Positions 7,855 to 16,496 of a DNA stretch of 37,496 nt are shown in pieces. Position 1 is the stretch's first letter; the number at the start of each line of letters is the position of its first letter. Under the pieces are notes generated by a model that saw only the letters and a list, made by a program, of their open reading frames with translations, did no database searches and was not told where the DNA came from. Origin of the DNA: CAYPEL01 sp964409635 (GTDB lineage: Bacteria > Pseudomonadota > Gammaproteobacteria > DSM-19610); NCBI GenBank assembly GCA_964409635.1, contig CAYPEL010000005.1, positions 1 through 37,496 on the forward strand. Direction: 5' to 3'. The position numbers and the translations under genes are program-made.

Positions 7855-10629
7855 GTGAATATAGAACAAAAAAATACCCTATTTGTTGTTTCCCTGGTGC
7901 TGATTGTGTTGGTCAGTATTTCGACAGCAGCCACTCTGCTTATTATGGAACATGTCGAAACAAGCATGGATACAGATTTGGATCGCGCCCGCGAGGTTTT
8001 TATCGAAGCACAGAAAAACCGCTTTGATAGCCTGATAACGGTAGCCCGTGGTGTGCGTGCAGAACCGAGCCTGATTGCTGCCACATTAACGGGCGATATC
8101 AGTACAGTGCGCAGCATGCTGGATGACTTATTCCCACGCCCTGGCGCAGATTTTATTGCCGTCTATCTGGGTACCGGCCCTGGCGGTGTAGCAGGTGCGG
8201 GTAACCGGCCGCACTTCAGTTCACCCCAGATCCTCAATTCAAAACTACTGTTATCGATGGTCAACCAATTGATCGCCGGTGAATCATTGGTTGCAGGAAA
8301 TACGCTTATCTATGATGCAATGCTGCAAATTGTAGTTGTGCCGATCGAAAATCCATTGGGTGGCCAGGTAGGCGCACTGCTGGTTGGCCGTCAATTCAGC
8401 CAGTCGGATCTGACCGCAATGCGTAAATTAGTGCAAGCAGATATAGGTATTTTCAGTAGTAATGCCGTGCTTGCCAGCAGCATTAAAGAACTAAACCCAG
8501 AGTTGCGAAATTTGAATAACCAGCAACTTATTCAGGGCAGAATGGAATTTACTATCGATGACGTAAAATACAGTGGCCGGGTATTTCCTATCCTTAGCCA
8601 GGCGGGCGCCAGCCAGCCAGCCGCCAGAGTGTTAATTGCTACCCCGCATGATCATTACTGGGCCTCCTACCGTAAACTGGGTAAGCATGCCTTGTATTTT
8701 TCACTCATCATACTCTTGGCTGCTGCATTACTGGGTATTAGTATCAGCAGACGCAGTCTGACAAAACCGCTTAAATTGCTGGCAAGTGCTGCGCGTGCGA
8801 TAGCCAGTGGCGATCTGAGCCAGCGGGTTAACATAAGTAAACGTGACGATGAACTGGGCCAGTTGACAGACTCTTTCAATACCATGCTTGGTGCACTGCA
8901 TAAATCGCATTCAGCGCTTGAAAAAAGCCGAATGCGATTTAGAGATTTTGCCGATAGCTCGTCAGACTGGTTATGGGAAACAGATAATAAAGGCCGGTTT
9001 ACCTACGTCTCAAGTAGTGTCTCTAACACGCTCGGTATTTCTGCAAAAGAATTTGCCGGACGCACACCACGGGAAGTGTTTTCCGATAGCCGGCTCGGAG
9101 AGTTGATGGGTTTGTTGCGCCCGGCGGGTGATGCATCGAAAACATTTAAGGAGATTGAGATCTGGCTGTCAACGCCAGAAACCGGCCGTCATTGTTTACG
9201 CATGAATGGTGTGCCGATTGTAAGCCGTGACAAAAAATTCAGCGGTTACCGGGGAACGGCACGGGATATTACCAAGCTTAAACAAGACGAGAAACGCATG
9301 GTACTCCTGGCTAACCAGGATCACCTTACCGGGATTGCCAACCGCAGGCGTTTTCTGCAGGATCTGGGGCATGAAATTAACCGGCTTGAAGTCTGTGATC
9401 AAAGCGGCGTGTTGTTATTGATCGATCTCGATCACCTGAAACTGGTCAACGATACTGTGGGACATGCGGCCGGAGATCAGATCATTGTCCAGGTGGCTGG
9501 GCTGCTTAAAAAAGCTTGCCGGGAAGAAGATCTGCTGGCGCGTATCAGTGGTGATGAATTTGCTATGGCGTTCCCGAACATGTCAGAACAGTACGGTATC
9601 GAGAAAGCGCAGCAATTGCTGGAGAGTATCAATGCATTGAAGCCAAACCTCGATGGAAAAGCGATAAATATTTCTGCCAGTGCAGGTGTGGTTACCATGC
9701 CCAAGCACGGTAACCAGCCTATCGATCTGATGGCTAAGGCGGACGCGGCTATGAGTAGCGCCAAGAACGCCGGGCGCAACAAGGTCATACTGTTCGACGA
9801 GGCGGATATGTCACGCGAACGCATGGATAACCAGCTAACCTGGAAAAACCGCCTGATCGATGCGCTGGAAAAAGATCATTTTGTACTGGTTTATCAGCCT
9901 ATACTTGCGGTTGCAAGTGGTCAGGTATCACACTACGAAGTACTGGTGCGTATGCGCAGTGACAAAGGAACATTTTTACCGCCCGACAAGTTCATTCCGA
10001 CGGCCGAGCAGTTTGGTCTGATCCAGCGTGTTGATCGTGTTGTCGTGGGCAAGGCGATACGTTCGTTGGCCAGCTTGCCGGTTCAGCAAAGTAACGTTAG
10101 TTTTTCAATCAATCTGTCCGGTCTTTCTGTTGGCGATCCGGACATGTATCGTTATATTGAGGAAGTGATCACCAAAAACGGTATTAATCCAAAGCGGATA
10201 ACCTTTGAAATAACTGAAACGGCCGCCTGTGAGCAATTGAACAGCGCCATAGAATTTATCAGCCAGATTCGCAAGCTGGGTTGCAAAATTTCACTCGACG
10301 ATTTTGGTGTAGGCTTCTCGTCATTCTCTTACTTGAAACACTTGCGTGCAGATATCCTCAAGATCGACGGCAGTTTCATTCGCGATATCCATAATAACAA
10401 TGCAGACCAGTTGTTCGTAAAGGCTTTGGTTGATGTTGCCCAGGGCATGGGTATGCAAACAGTCGCCGAATTCGTGGAAAACCAGGAAATCGTGGAGCTT
10501 GTCAGCAAGCTGGGCGTTGACTATTTACAGGGTTACCATATCGGGCGGCCGGATGAAAAACTGCAATTCAAACGGCTGACGAAAAACACTAATACTAAAG
10601 AAAATGAGGCCAGCCTGGCGGCTGTTTAG
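7855..10629 (+). CDS. Membrane sensor with HAMP, PAS, GGDEF and EAL domains (c-di-GMP turnover)
   Basis: A 924-residue sensor. TM1 lies at about residues 8-30, a periplasmic sensing region at about 31-278, TM2 at about 279-298, HAMP at about 299-350, PAS at about 360-475, GGDEF at about 480-650 and EAL at about 665-905. The cyclase signature is SGDEF (565-569), a variant still active in some enzymes. The phosphodiesterase motif is EVL (Glu695), and the downstream DDFG and KIDGSFI metal/catalytic segments are intact, so hydrolysis of c-di-GMP is likely. The start is GTG with GGA 7 nt upstream. It follows the cupredoxin-like gene by 17 nt, which suggests that protein modulates the sensor domain. 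It ends tail to tail with argH, overlapping by 4 nt. Confidence 0.93.
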   Translation: MNIEQKNTLFVVSLVLIVLVSISTAATLLIMEHVETSMDTDLDRAREVFIEAQKNRFDSLITVARGVRAEPSLIAATLTGDISTVRSMLDDLFPRPGADFIAVYLGTGPGGVAGAGNRPHFSSPQILNSKLLLSMVNQLIAGESLVAGNTLIYDAMLQIVVVPIENPLGGQVGALLVGRQFSQSDLTAMRKLVQADIGIFSSNAVLASSIKELNPELRNLNNQQLIQGRMEFTIDDVKYSGRVFPILSQAGASQPAARVLIATPHDHYWASYRKLGKHALYFSLIILLAAALLGISISRRSLTKPLKLLASAARAIASGDLSQRVNISKRDDELGQLTDSFNTMLGALHKSHSALEKSRMRFRDFADSSSDWLWETDNKGRFTYVSSSVSNTLGISAKEFAGRTPREVFSDSRLGELMGLLRPAGDASKTFKEIEIWLSTPETGRHCLRMNGVPIVSRDKKFSGYRGTARDITKLKQDEKRMVLLANQDHLTGIANRRRFLQDLGHEINRLEVCDQSGVLLLIDLDHLKLVNDTVGHAAGDQIIVQVAGLLKKACREEDLLARISGDEFAMAFPNMSEQYGIEKAQQLLESINALKPNLDGKAINISASAGVVTMPKHGNQPIDLMAKADAAMSSAKNAGRNKVILFDEADMSRERMDNQLTWKNRLIDALEKDHFVLVYQPILAVASGQVSHYEVLVRMRSDKGTFLPPDKFIPTAEQFGLIQRVDRVVVGKAIRSLASLPVQQSNVSFSINLSGLSVGDPDMYRYIEEVITKNGINPKRITFEITETAACEQLNSAIEFISQIRKLGCKISLDDFGVGFSSFSYLKHLRADILKIDGSFIRDIHNNNADQLFVKALVDVAQGMGMQTVAEFVENQEIVELVSKLGVDYLQGYHIGRPDEKLQFKRLTKNTNTKENEASLAAV

Positions 10630-12017
10630 CCGGCTAGTCGCAGCCTGGCACGTTTGATTGCATCACACACCTGTTCAGGTGCTGTTCCACCAAAATGTTT
10701 GCGGGCCGCTACGGATCCTTCCAGTGTCAAGACGGAAAATACATCGTCTTCTATCGCTGGTGAGAAGGCTTGTAATTCCTCTAAAGCGAGTTCTGATAGG
10801 TCGCGCTCCGACTCGATCCCGGCGCGTACCGCACGGCCGACAATTTCATGTGCATCGCGGAAGGCAACACCCTTGCGCACCAGGTAGTCAGCCAGATCGG
10901 TGGCTGTAGCAAAGCCTTGTTTAGCAGCCTCGCGCATGGCATCGGCGTTAACAGTGAGCGCCGCAAGCATGTCAGAAAATACCCGCAGTGACCCGCTTAG
11001 CGTATCAACCGTGTCGAACAAGGGTTCTTTGTCTTCCTGATTATCTTTGTTATAGGCCAGTGGTTGGCTTTTCATAAGCATAAGCAGGCTCATCAGATGT
11101 CCGGTGACCCGTCCGCTTTTGCCGCGCACCAGTTCCGGGACATCGGGATTTTTCTTCTGCGGCATAATGCTGGAACCGGTACAAAAACGATCCGGTAATT
11201 CAATAAATGAAAACTGCGCCGAAGACCACAATATGAGCTCTTCAGAAAAGCGTGACAGGTGCATCATGATCAGAGCAGCGGCTGAGCAAAACTCAATCAC
11301 AAAATCACGGTCACTGACGGCATCGAGCGAGTTTTCTGCCGGTGCTTCAAAGCCCAGTAACTCTGCTGTGTAATGCCGGTCGATTGGAAAACTAGTGCCC
11401 GCCAGCGCGGCTGCGCCCAAAGGCATTTGGTTGACCCGTTTACGGCAATCCTGCAGCCGTTGTGTATCCCGCTGCAGCATTTCAAACCAGGCCAGCATGT
11501 GGTGGCCAAAAGTCACCGGCATGGCCACTTGTAAATGGGTGAATCCAGGCAAGAGGGTTTCGGCTTCGCGCTCTGCAATATCCAGCAGGGTTGCTTGCAG
11601 TTGCTTGATCAGCCCGACTAGGCGATCAATTTCATCGCGTAGGTAAAGCCGCAGATCTGTGGCGACCTGGTCGTTCCGGGAGCGGCCGGTATGCAGCTTC
11701 TTTCCCGCTTCACCGATCAAGGCGGTTAGCCTCGCCTCGATATTCATGTGGACATCTTCTAGTCTTACTGACCAGTCAAACTGAGCTGTTTCTATTTCGT
11801 TGGTAATCTGATCAAGTCCCTGCACAATCTGATCACATTCAACTTCGTTCAGGACACCACAACGGGTTAGCATGCGGGCATGTGCCTTCGAACCGGCGAT
11901 GTCATAGGCGTACAGGCGCTGGTCAAATTGTACGGAGGCGGTAAAAGCCTCGACAAAAGCATCCGTGGATTCGCTAAACCGCCCGCCCCAGGGTTTCTGT
12001 GAAGAATTATTTGACAT
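10626..12017 (-). CDS. argH: Argininosuccinate lyase
   Basis: The product cleaves argininosuccinate to arginine and fumarate, the last step of arginine synthesis. It belongs to the fumarase/aspartase superfamily and is a cytoplasmic tetramer. At 463 residues it has the normal length. The superfamily signature GSSIMPQKKNP, the THLQVAMP segment with the catalytic histidine region, and the TGRSRNDQ substrate loop are all present. AAAAGG stands just before the ATG, closer than usual. It is divergent from algZ, as in Pseudomonas. A TATACT on the minus strand (12051-12056) is a possible -10 element without a convincing -35. Confidence 0.98.
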   Translation of the reverse strand: MSNNSSQKPWGGRFSESTDAFVEAFTASVQFDQRLYAYDIAGSKAHARMLTRCGVLNEVECDQIVQGLDQITNEIETAQFDWSVRLEDVHMNIEARLTALIGEAGKKLHTGRSRNDQVATDLRLYLRDEIDRLVGLIKQLQATLLDIAEREAETLLPGFTHLQVAMPVTFGHHMLAWFEMLQRDTQRLQDCRKRVNQMPLGAAALAGTSFPIDRHYTAELLGFEAPAENSLDAVSDRDFVIEFCSAAALIMMHLSRFSEELILWSSAQFSFIELPDRFCTGSSIMPQKKNPDVPELVRGKSGRVTGHLMSLLMLMKSQPLAYNKDNQEDKEPLFDTVDTLSGSLRVFSDMLAALTVNADAMREAAKQGFATATDLADYLVRKGVAFRDAHEIVGRAVRAGIESERDLSELALEELQAFSPAIEDDVFSVLTLEGSVAARKHFGGTAPEQVCDAIKRARLRLAG

Positions 12018-12100
12018 GCCTTTTCAGCCAAGTAGATATCCAGCCTGCAAGTATACCTGAATCGGCAAAAGGCTCTTGCAGGTCTGCCGCTAACTGTCAG

Positions 12101-13192
12101 GTGGAAAACCAGATATTACACAGTCACCCAGCCCGGCTGGGCACCGGAACAATAAAAAAGTCGGATACTGGCCAGCTTGATAGCTTGTTCTTGCCCAGTT
12201 TTTGCGATATCCGTCTGGTGTTCGCCGTGGTGCTTATTGCCCAATTACTGGCTTTTGTGATCGTTTTGACCAGCAAGCCAGCGGTTGCCTGGAGCCAGCT
12301 CGGACTGGTGTCACTGTTTATCCAGTGGGTGGCACTCAGCGGAGCGGCTTGCTTATGCATGGCGCGGCCGGTGCTGGCTCGCCTGACTAACACGGCCGCA
12401 GCATTATCCAGTTATTTTTTATTGCTGCTGGTCACTGCCCTGGTGAGTGAAGTGGCTATCCGTGTTACGGATATGGGACAGCTGGCCGGCATCAACCCGA
12501 TAGAATTTTTACTCCGCAACCTGACCGTTAGCGCGATTATCAGCGCGCTATTATTGCGCTATCTCTATGTGCAGCATCAATGGAAGCAACAAATACAAGC
12601 GGAGGCACAGGCGCGCGTGCAGGCGTTGCAGGCGCGGATACGGCCACATTTTCTGTTTAACAGTATGAACAGCATTGCCGCACTGATTAACATTGATGCG
12701 CAGAAGGCCGAACAAGCGGTAGAAGATTTATCCGATTTGTTCCGGGTAACATTGCGGGAAGCGGCCGAGCGCGTAACCTTGGCCGAAGAGGTCGACGTCT
12801 GTTGCCGTTATTTACGCCTGGAAGCCCTGCGGTTGGGTGACAGGCTTGCGGTGAAATGGCATATCAATACCTTGCCAATGCAGCGCAAGATCCCCTCCTT
12901 GATTCTCCAGCCGCTGCTTGAAAATGCGGTTTATCACGGTATCGAGCCCCTGCCCGCAGGTGGCACGGTTCATATTACGGGTTGTGTTGAAGGGCCGCGT
13001 ATTCGTATCACGGTACGCAACCCAAAACCACTCACTGGCCGCGCCAGGCACCGCAAGGGAAATCATATCGCGTTGAACAATATCCGTTTGCGCTTACAGC
13101 TGGTATTCGGCAGTCAGGCCGGTGTTGCATTGCGTGAACTGGACGATGAATTTGAGGCGAGCATGTATTTTCCGCGGGAGAACGCCCGATGA
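12101..13192 (+). CDS. algZ: AlgZ/FimS-type sensor histidine kinase (LytS family)
   Basis: A membrane-bound kinase with an N-terminal block of four or so hydrophobic segments and a HisKA_7TM/LytS-type kinase core: QARIRPHFLFNSMNSI with the candidate phospho-acceptor His183, and the N box LQPLLENAVYHG. It pairs with the response regulator that starts inside its stop codon (ATGA, 4-nt overlap). In Pseudomonas AlgZ/AlgR controls alginate, type IV pili and virulence traits. The start is uncertain. The frame is open to an ATG at 11999, but that overlaps the divergent argH start. I prefer the in-frame GTG at 12101 (363 residues, close to Pseudomonas AlgZ), although it has no good ribosome binding site. 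Confidence 0.88.
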   Translation: MENQILHSHPARLGTGTIKKSDTGQLDSLFLPSFCDIRLVFAVVLIAQLLAFVIVLTSKPAVAWSQLGLVSLFIQWVALSGAACLCMARPVLARLTNTAAALSSYFLLLLVTALVSEVAIRVTDMGQLAGINPIEFLLRNLTVSAIISALLLRYLYVQHQWKQQIQAEAQARVQALQARIRPHFLFNSMNSIAALINIDAQKAEQAVEDLSDLFRVTLREAAERVTLAEEVDVCCRYLRLEALRLGDRLAVKWHINTLPMQRKIPSLILQPLLENAVYHGIEPLPAGGTVHITGCVEGPRIRITVRNPKPLTGRARHRKGNHIALNNIRLRLQLVFGSQAGVALRELDDEFEASMYFPRENAR

Positions 13193-13965
13193 AATGTATT
13201 ATCGTCGACGACGAGTCACTGGCAAGGCAACGCCTGATAAAGCTGTTGCAGGAATTGGATTACGTAGAAGTCTGCGGTGAAGCCGCCAGCGGGGAAGCGG
13301 CGCTAGCGCTGGCGGGCCAGGTAAAAGCAGACACGATTTTACTGGATATCCGTATGCCGGGAATGGATGGTCTTGAAACGGCGCAGCATTTGAGCAAGCT
13401 CGAACCGGCACCCGCCGTGATTTTTACGACTGCATACGGGGATCATGCGCTGGAGGCATTCGAAGCGCGTGCCATCGACTACCTGCTCAAGCCGATTGAC
13501 CGGCCGCGTCTGGCTCAAGCGCTGGAAAAAGCCCAGCGTCTGTCGGCAGCGCAACTCGATGAGCTTGCAACGGTTACCCCCGAGTCACCTGCCCGCACAC
13601 ATTTGTGCGCAAGAGTCAGGGGGAATTTGGAATTGATCCCCATCGAGAATGTACTTTATTTACTGGCAGATAATAAATATGTCACGGTGAGGACACAGGA
13701 CAGCGAGGTGTTGATAGAAGAATCACTCAAGGCGCTGGAGGAAGAATTTGCAGATCACTTTATGCGCATACACCGGAACGCATTGGTTGCGCGTGCCGCG
13801 TTACGCGGGCTGGGAAAAAACAGCCTGGGCCAAACCTGCATCGTAATAGCGGGTATTGACGATCGATTGGAAATCAGCCGCCGCTTGCTGCCGGAGGTGC
13901 GGCGGCATTTGAAAGCCGGCAGTATAAAACAAACACGCGCGTCCAAAGATGTTGAACTGGTATAA
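13189..13965 (+). CDS. algR: AlgR-type response regulator with LytTR DNA-binding domain
   Basis: A 258-residue regulator. The receiver domain (1-120) has the acidic pair D7/D8, the phosphorylation site D53 in LLDIRMPG, and the conserved lysine in YLLKPID. The C-terminal LytTR domain (about 145-245) includes FMRIHRNALVARAAL, typical of this DNA-binding family. It overlaps algZ by 4 nt, so the two are translationally coupled. The family binds direct or imperfect repeats upstream of exopolysaccharide and pilus genes. Target genes here cannot be read from the window. A REP-like palindrome follows at 14018-14077. Confidence 0.93.
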   Translation: MKCIIVDDESLARQRLIKLLQELDYVEVCGEAASGEAALALAGQVKADTILLDIRMPGMDGLETAQHLSKLEPAPAVIFTTAYGDHALEAFEARAIDYLLKPIDRPRLAQALEKAQRLSAAQLDELATVTPESPARTHLCARVRGNLELIPIENVLYLLADNKYVTVRTQDSEVLIEESLKALEEEFADHFMRIHRNALVARAALRGLGKNSLGQTCIVIAGIDDRLEISRRLLPEVRRHLKAGSIKQTRASKDVELV

Positions 13966-14017
13966 CATCTTTGTGAGTACCTCACCCCGCTGCGCAGTCA
14001 CAAATCAAGCAAGCACT

Positions 14018-14077
14018 GTAGGCTCGAAATCATTCGACCAGCCGCGGCCGGGGTTGGCCGAATAAATTCGATCCTAC
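14018..14077. repeat. REP-like palindromic element
   Basis: A 60-nt imperfect palindrome begins with GTAGGCTCGAA and ends with TTCGATCCTAC. The arms pair along most of their length (GTAGG/CCTAC, TCGAA/TTCGA, ATTCG/CGAAT, CCAGCC/GGTTGG) with a GC-rich 8-nt loop. The GTAGG...CCTAC ends recall repetitive extragenic palindromes of gammaproteobacteria. It lies after algR between convergent genes, a usual REP position. No second copy was noticed in this window. The rest of the 200-nt gap (13966-14165) shows only a small GTGAG/CTCAC hairpin near 13974-13986. Confidence 0.55.
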
Positions 14078-14165
14078 GCCAACTGGTTGCCAAAAAATAA
14101 ACGTGTTAGGGATAAGTTATTCAAGCGATAAATTTTCAGCCTATGTACGGACACGAATATTCCAC

Positions 14166-14666
14166 TTACCGACAGCCACCCCGTTTTTCCAAGTGCAGCT
14201 TGGCGGTATCCAGTGCCTCATCCAGATAGCCACCATAAAAATCCAGCGTAGTGACACCCACCATGCGTTCAGCAATTTCTTTGCCGCCTTGATCGACAAA
14301 GAGGAGGGTGGGTGTGACACGGATTTGGTACTTGGTGCCTAGCTTGTCGGCGCTGGTGGGCTGTCCGGCGAAGCCTGTAATAGGGGCTGTATCACCCAGC
14401 ATGACCTTACGCATCACCACACGGTTATCATAATCCCGGTTCCGGCGGATTGGCTTTAAAATATTCTCTTCCAGCAAACTGCAGTATTCACAGTAATCTG
14501 AAGCAAATTCCAGCAGTAGTGGCCGGCAGCCTTGCAAAATTTCATCGGCGGCGGCTTCGAGATTTGTTAACAGCGGCACCTCGGCCGAAGTAAAAGCGCC
14601 GACTCTTATGGGCGCGGCCAGCATACTGGCGAGTATCAATAATGATTTGAAAAGCCTAACATTCAC
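14166..14666 (-). CDS. Periplasmic thioredoxin-fold protein
   Basis: A 166-residue protein with a signal peptide (hydrophobic 5-18) and a thioredoxin fold. The redox motif is C59-E-Y-C62 and the cis-proline loop is VTPT with Pro119. The sequence resembles SoxW-like and related thioredoxin-fold proteins that reduce or isomerise periplasmic disulfides. An extra cysteine lies at 47. The start is GTG at 14666 with GGGAG 9 nt upstream. It is divergent from hemC across a 72-nt gap. A role in cytochrome or sulfur-enzyme maturation is possible but not shown. Confidence 0.8.
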   Translation of the reverse strand: MNVRLFKSLLILASMLAAPIRVGAFTSAEVPLLTNLEAAADEILQGCRPLLLEFASDYCEYCSLLEENILKPIRRNRDYDNRVVMRKVMLGDTAPITGFAGQPTSADKLGTKYQIRVTPTLLFVDQGGKEIAERMVGVTTLDFYGGYLDEALDTAKLHLEKRGGCR

Positions 14667-14738
14667 TGGTAATTACTCCCGCTCCACCCTTTATCCGGGT
14701 CTGTATAATGACAGCCTATCATCACAAACGGTTCCAAA

Positions 14739-15680
14739 ATGACTGCTAAGCTGTTGCGTATCGCCACCCGAAAAAGCCCCCTCGCGCTGTGGCAGGCAAA
14801 CCATGTGCGTGATGCGCTGCTGGCCCGCTACCCGGAACTGACGGTTGAGTTGGTGACCATGACAACCCAGGGCGACAAAATCCTGGATACGCCCCTGTCC
14901 AAGGTTGGCGGCAAGGGCTTGTTCGTCAAGGAGCTCGAGCTCGGAATACTGGCAGGACGCGCTGACTTGGCTGTGCATTCCATGAAAGATGTCCCGGTGG
15001 ATTTCCCCGAGGGTCTGGCGATCACCTCCATCCTGCCCAGGGAAGATCCGCGTGATGCCTTTATATCTAATAAATATCAGTCACTTGAAGATTTGCCGGA
15101 AGGTGCGCGGGTGGGCACATCAAGCCTGCGCAGGCAGTGTCAGCTACGGGCGCTACGGGCTGATCTGGTGATTGAAGATTTGCGGGGTAATGTGAATACG
15201 CGTCTAAAAAAGCTGGATGATGGGGGCTATGATGCGATTTTGCTAGCCAGTGCAGGCATGAAACGCATGGGCTGGCAGACGCGGATAACTCAGATACTAT
15301 CCACAGATAAAATGCTGCCTGCTGTAGGACAAGGCGCCATTGGTATCGAATGCCGCTGTGACGATGCCCCGGTTCTGGCTTATGTGGATGCACTGAATGA
15401 TCCGCATACTGCCACACGGGTTCGCGCCGAGCGGGCCTTTAATCAGCGCCTGATGGGGGGGTGTCAGGTACCCATCGCCGGTTATGCCGAGCTGGATCAC
15501 GGCGTGATCGTATTACGCGGCCTGGTGGGCCGGCCTGATGGCAGCACCTTGGTCAACGGGGTAGTCAGTGGCCGTCCGGAGGACGCAGAAGAATTGGGTC
15601 AGGTGTTGGGCGACGATCTTTTATCCCGGGGCGGACGAGAAATTCTTGATGAGCTGTTTGATGACGGAACCACGGACTGA
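14739..15680 (+). CDS. hemC: Hydroxymethylbilane synthase (porphobilinogen deaminase)
   Basis: The product joins four porphobilinogen units into hydroxymethylbilane in the heme/siroheme pathway. At 313 residues it has the standard length. The dipyrromethane cofactor is carried on Cys242 in MGGCQVPIAGYAEL, the same position as in E. coli. The N-terminal IATRKSPLALWQA and the HSMKDVP segment with the catalytic Asp region are intact. A TATAAT stands at 14704-14709, 30 nt before the ATG, as a likely -10 element, although no good -35 is visible. The gene leads hemC-hemD-hemX-hemY, an order shared with E. coli and Pseudomonas. Confidence 0.98.
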   Translation: MTAKLLRIATRKSPLALWQANHVRDALLARYPELTVELVTMTTQGDKILDTPLSKVGGKGLFVKELELGILAGRADLAVHSMKDVPVDFPEGLAITSILPREDPRDAFISNKYQSLEDLPEGARVGTSSLRRQCQLRALRADLVIEDLRGNVNTRLKKLDDGGYDAILLASAGMKRMGWQTRITQILSTDKMLPAVGQGAIGIECRCDDAPVLAYVDALNDPHTATRVRAERAFNQRLMGGCQVPIAGYAELDHGVIVLRGLVGRPDGSTLVNGVVSGRPEDAEELGQVLGDDLLSRGGREILDELFDDGTTD

Positions 15681-16473
15681 GTCCAGTCTGCTAGAGGAAT
15701 TGAAAGTGCTGGTAACCCGCCCGGCACAGCAGGCTGATTCACTTTGCCAGTGCCTGGCCGGATACGGCGCCCGTGTAGAACGCTTCCCACTGCTGGAAAT
15801 TCACGATGTAAAAGATAAAGCCTGGCTGGATCACTGTGTCGAACACCTGCAAGTGTATGACTGGGCTATTTTTATCAGCGTAAATTCAGTGCAACGTGCT
15901 GTACCAGGTATTCTTGAGCGGCGCAGCTGGCCGGAAAAAACCCGTATCGCCGTGATTGGCAAGAGTTCTGAAGCCGCTTTACAACGCGTTGGCTTGGCGG
16001 CGGATGCCTGCCCTGAGACTCAATTTGATAGTGAAGGTTTGCTGGATCTGCCTGAAATGCAGCGCGTATCCGGTTTACGCGTGGTTATTTTCCGTGGCAA
16101 TGGCGGCCGTGAAACCCTGGCTGACAGGCTAGGTTCCAGGGGCGCCGATGTTAAATACTTGGAATGCTACCGCCGCATCAAACCCGAGGTGGGTTCGCTT
16201 AAAGCGGATGAATTTGGCAAAATAATCAGCGCTGATCTGATTTTGATAAACAGCGCCCAAAGCCTGCACAACCTGCTTGACCTGTTTCAGGGGCAGCAGG
16301 CTGAAAAATTGTTAAATCAACAGTTACTGGTTGTCAGCCAGCGTCTGCTTGAAATTGTGCGGCGGGCAGGATTTGTAAAATTGCCTCTGCTTGCAGACAA
16401 TGCAACTGACCAGGCGGTGCTGGAAACGATTCTAAACTGGCAACGTCAGCGAGTGAACAAACAAAAGACATAA
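15661..16473 (+). CDS. hemD: Uroporphyrinogen-III synthase
   Basis: The product cyclises hydroxymethylbilane with inversion of ring D to uroporphyrinogen III. The N-terminal KVLVTRPAQQADSLC and the later ISVNSVQRAV, RGNGGRETLADRL and LINSAQSLHNLL segments match this poorly conserved family. The ATG at 15661 overlaps the hemC end by 20 nt and gives 270 residues. A GTG at 15706, preceded by AGAGGA with a 7-nt spacer, would start directly at LVTRP and is a credible alternative. It is translationally linked to hemC. Confidence 0.93.
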   Translation: MTEPRTESSLLEELKVLVTRPAQQADSLCQCLAGYGARVERFPLLEIHDVKDKAWLDHCVEHLQVYDWAIFISVNSVQRAVPGILERRSWPEKTRIAVIGKSSEAALQRVGLAADACPETQFDSEGLLDLPEMQRVSGLRVVIFRGNGGRETLADRLGSRGADVKYLECYRRIKPEVGSLKADEFGKIISADLILINSAQSLHNLLDLFQGQQAEKLLNQQLLVVSQRLLEIVRRAGFVKLPLLADNATDQAVLETILNWQRQRVNKQKT

Positions 16474-16496
16474 ACCAACGGAATAGACGCAGGATC

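Noticed and set aside
11999..12100. Upstream extension of algZ to the ATG at 11999
   Set aside because: It overlaps the divergent argH start, and the 34 extra residues do not resemble AlgZ.
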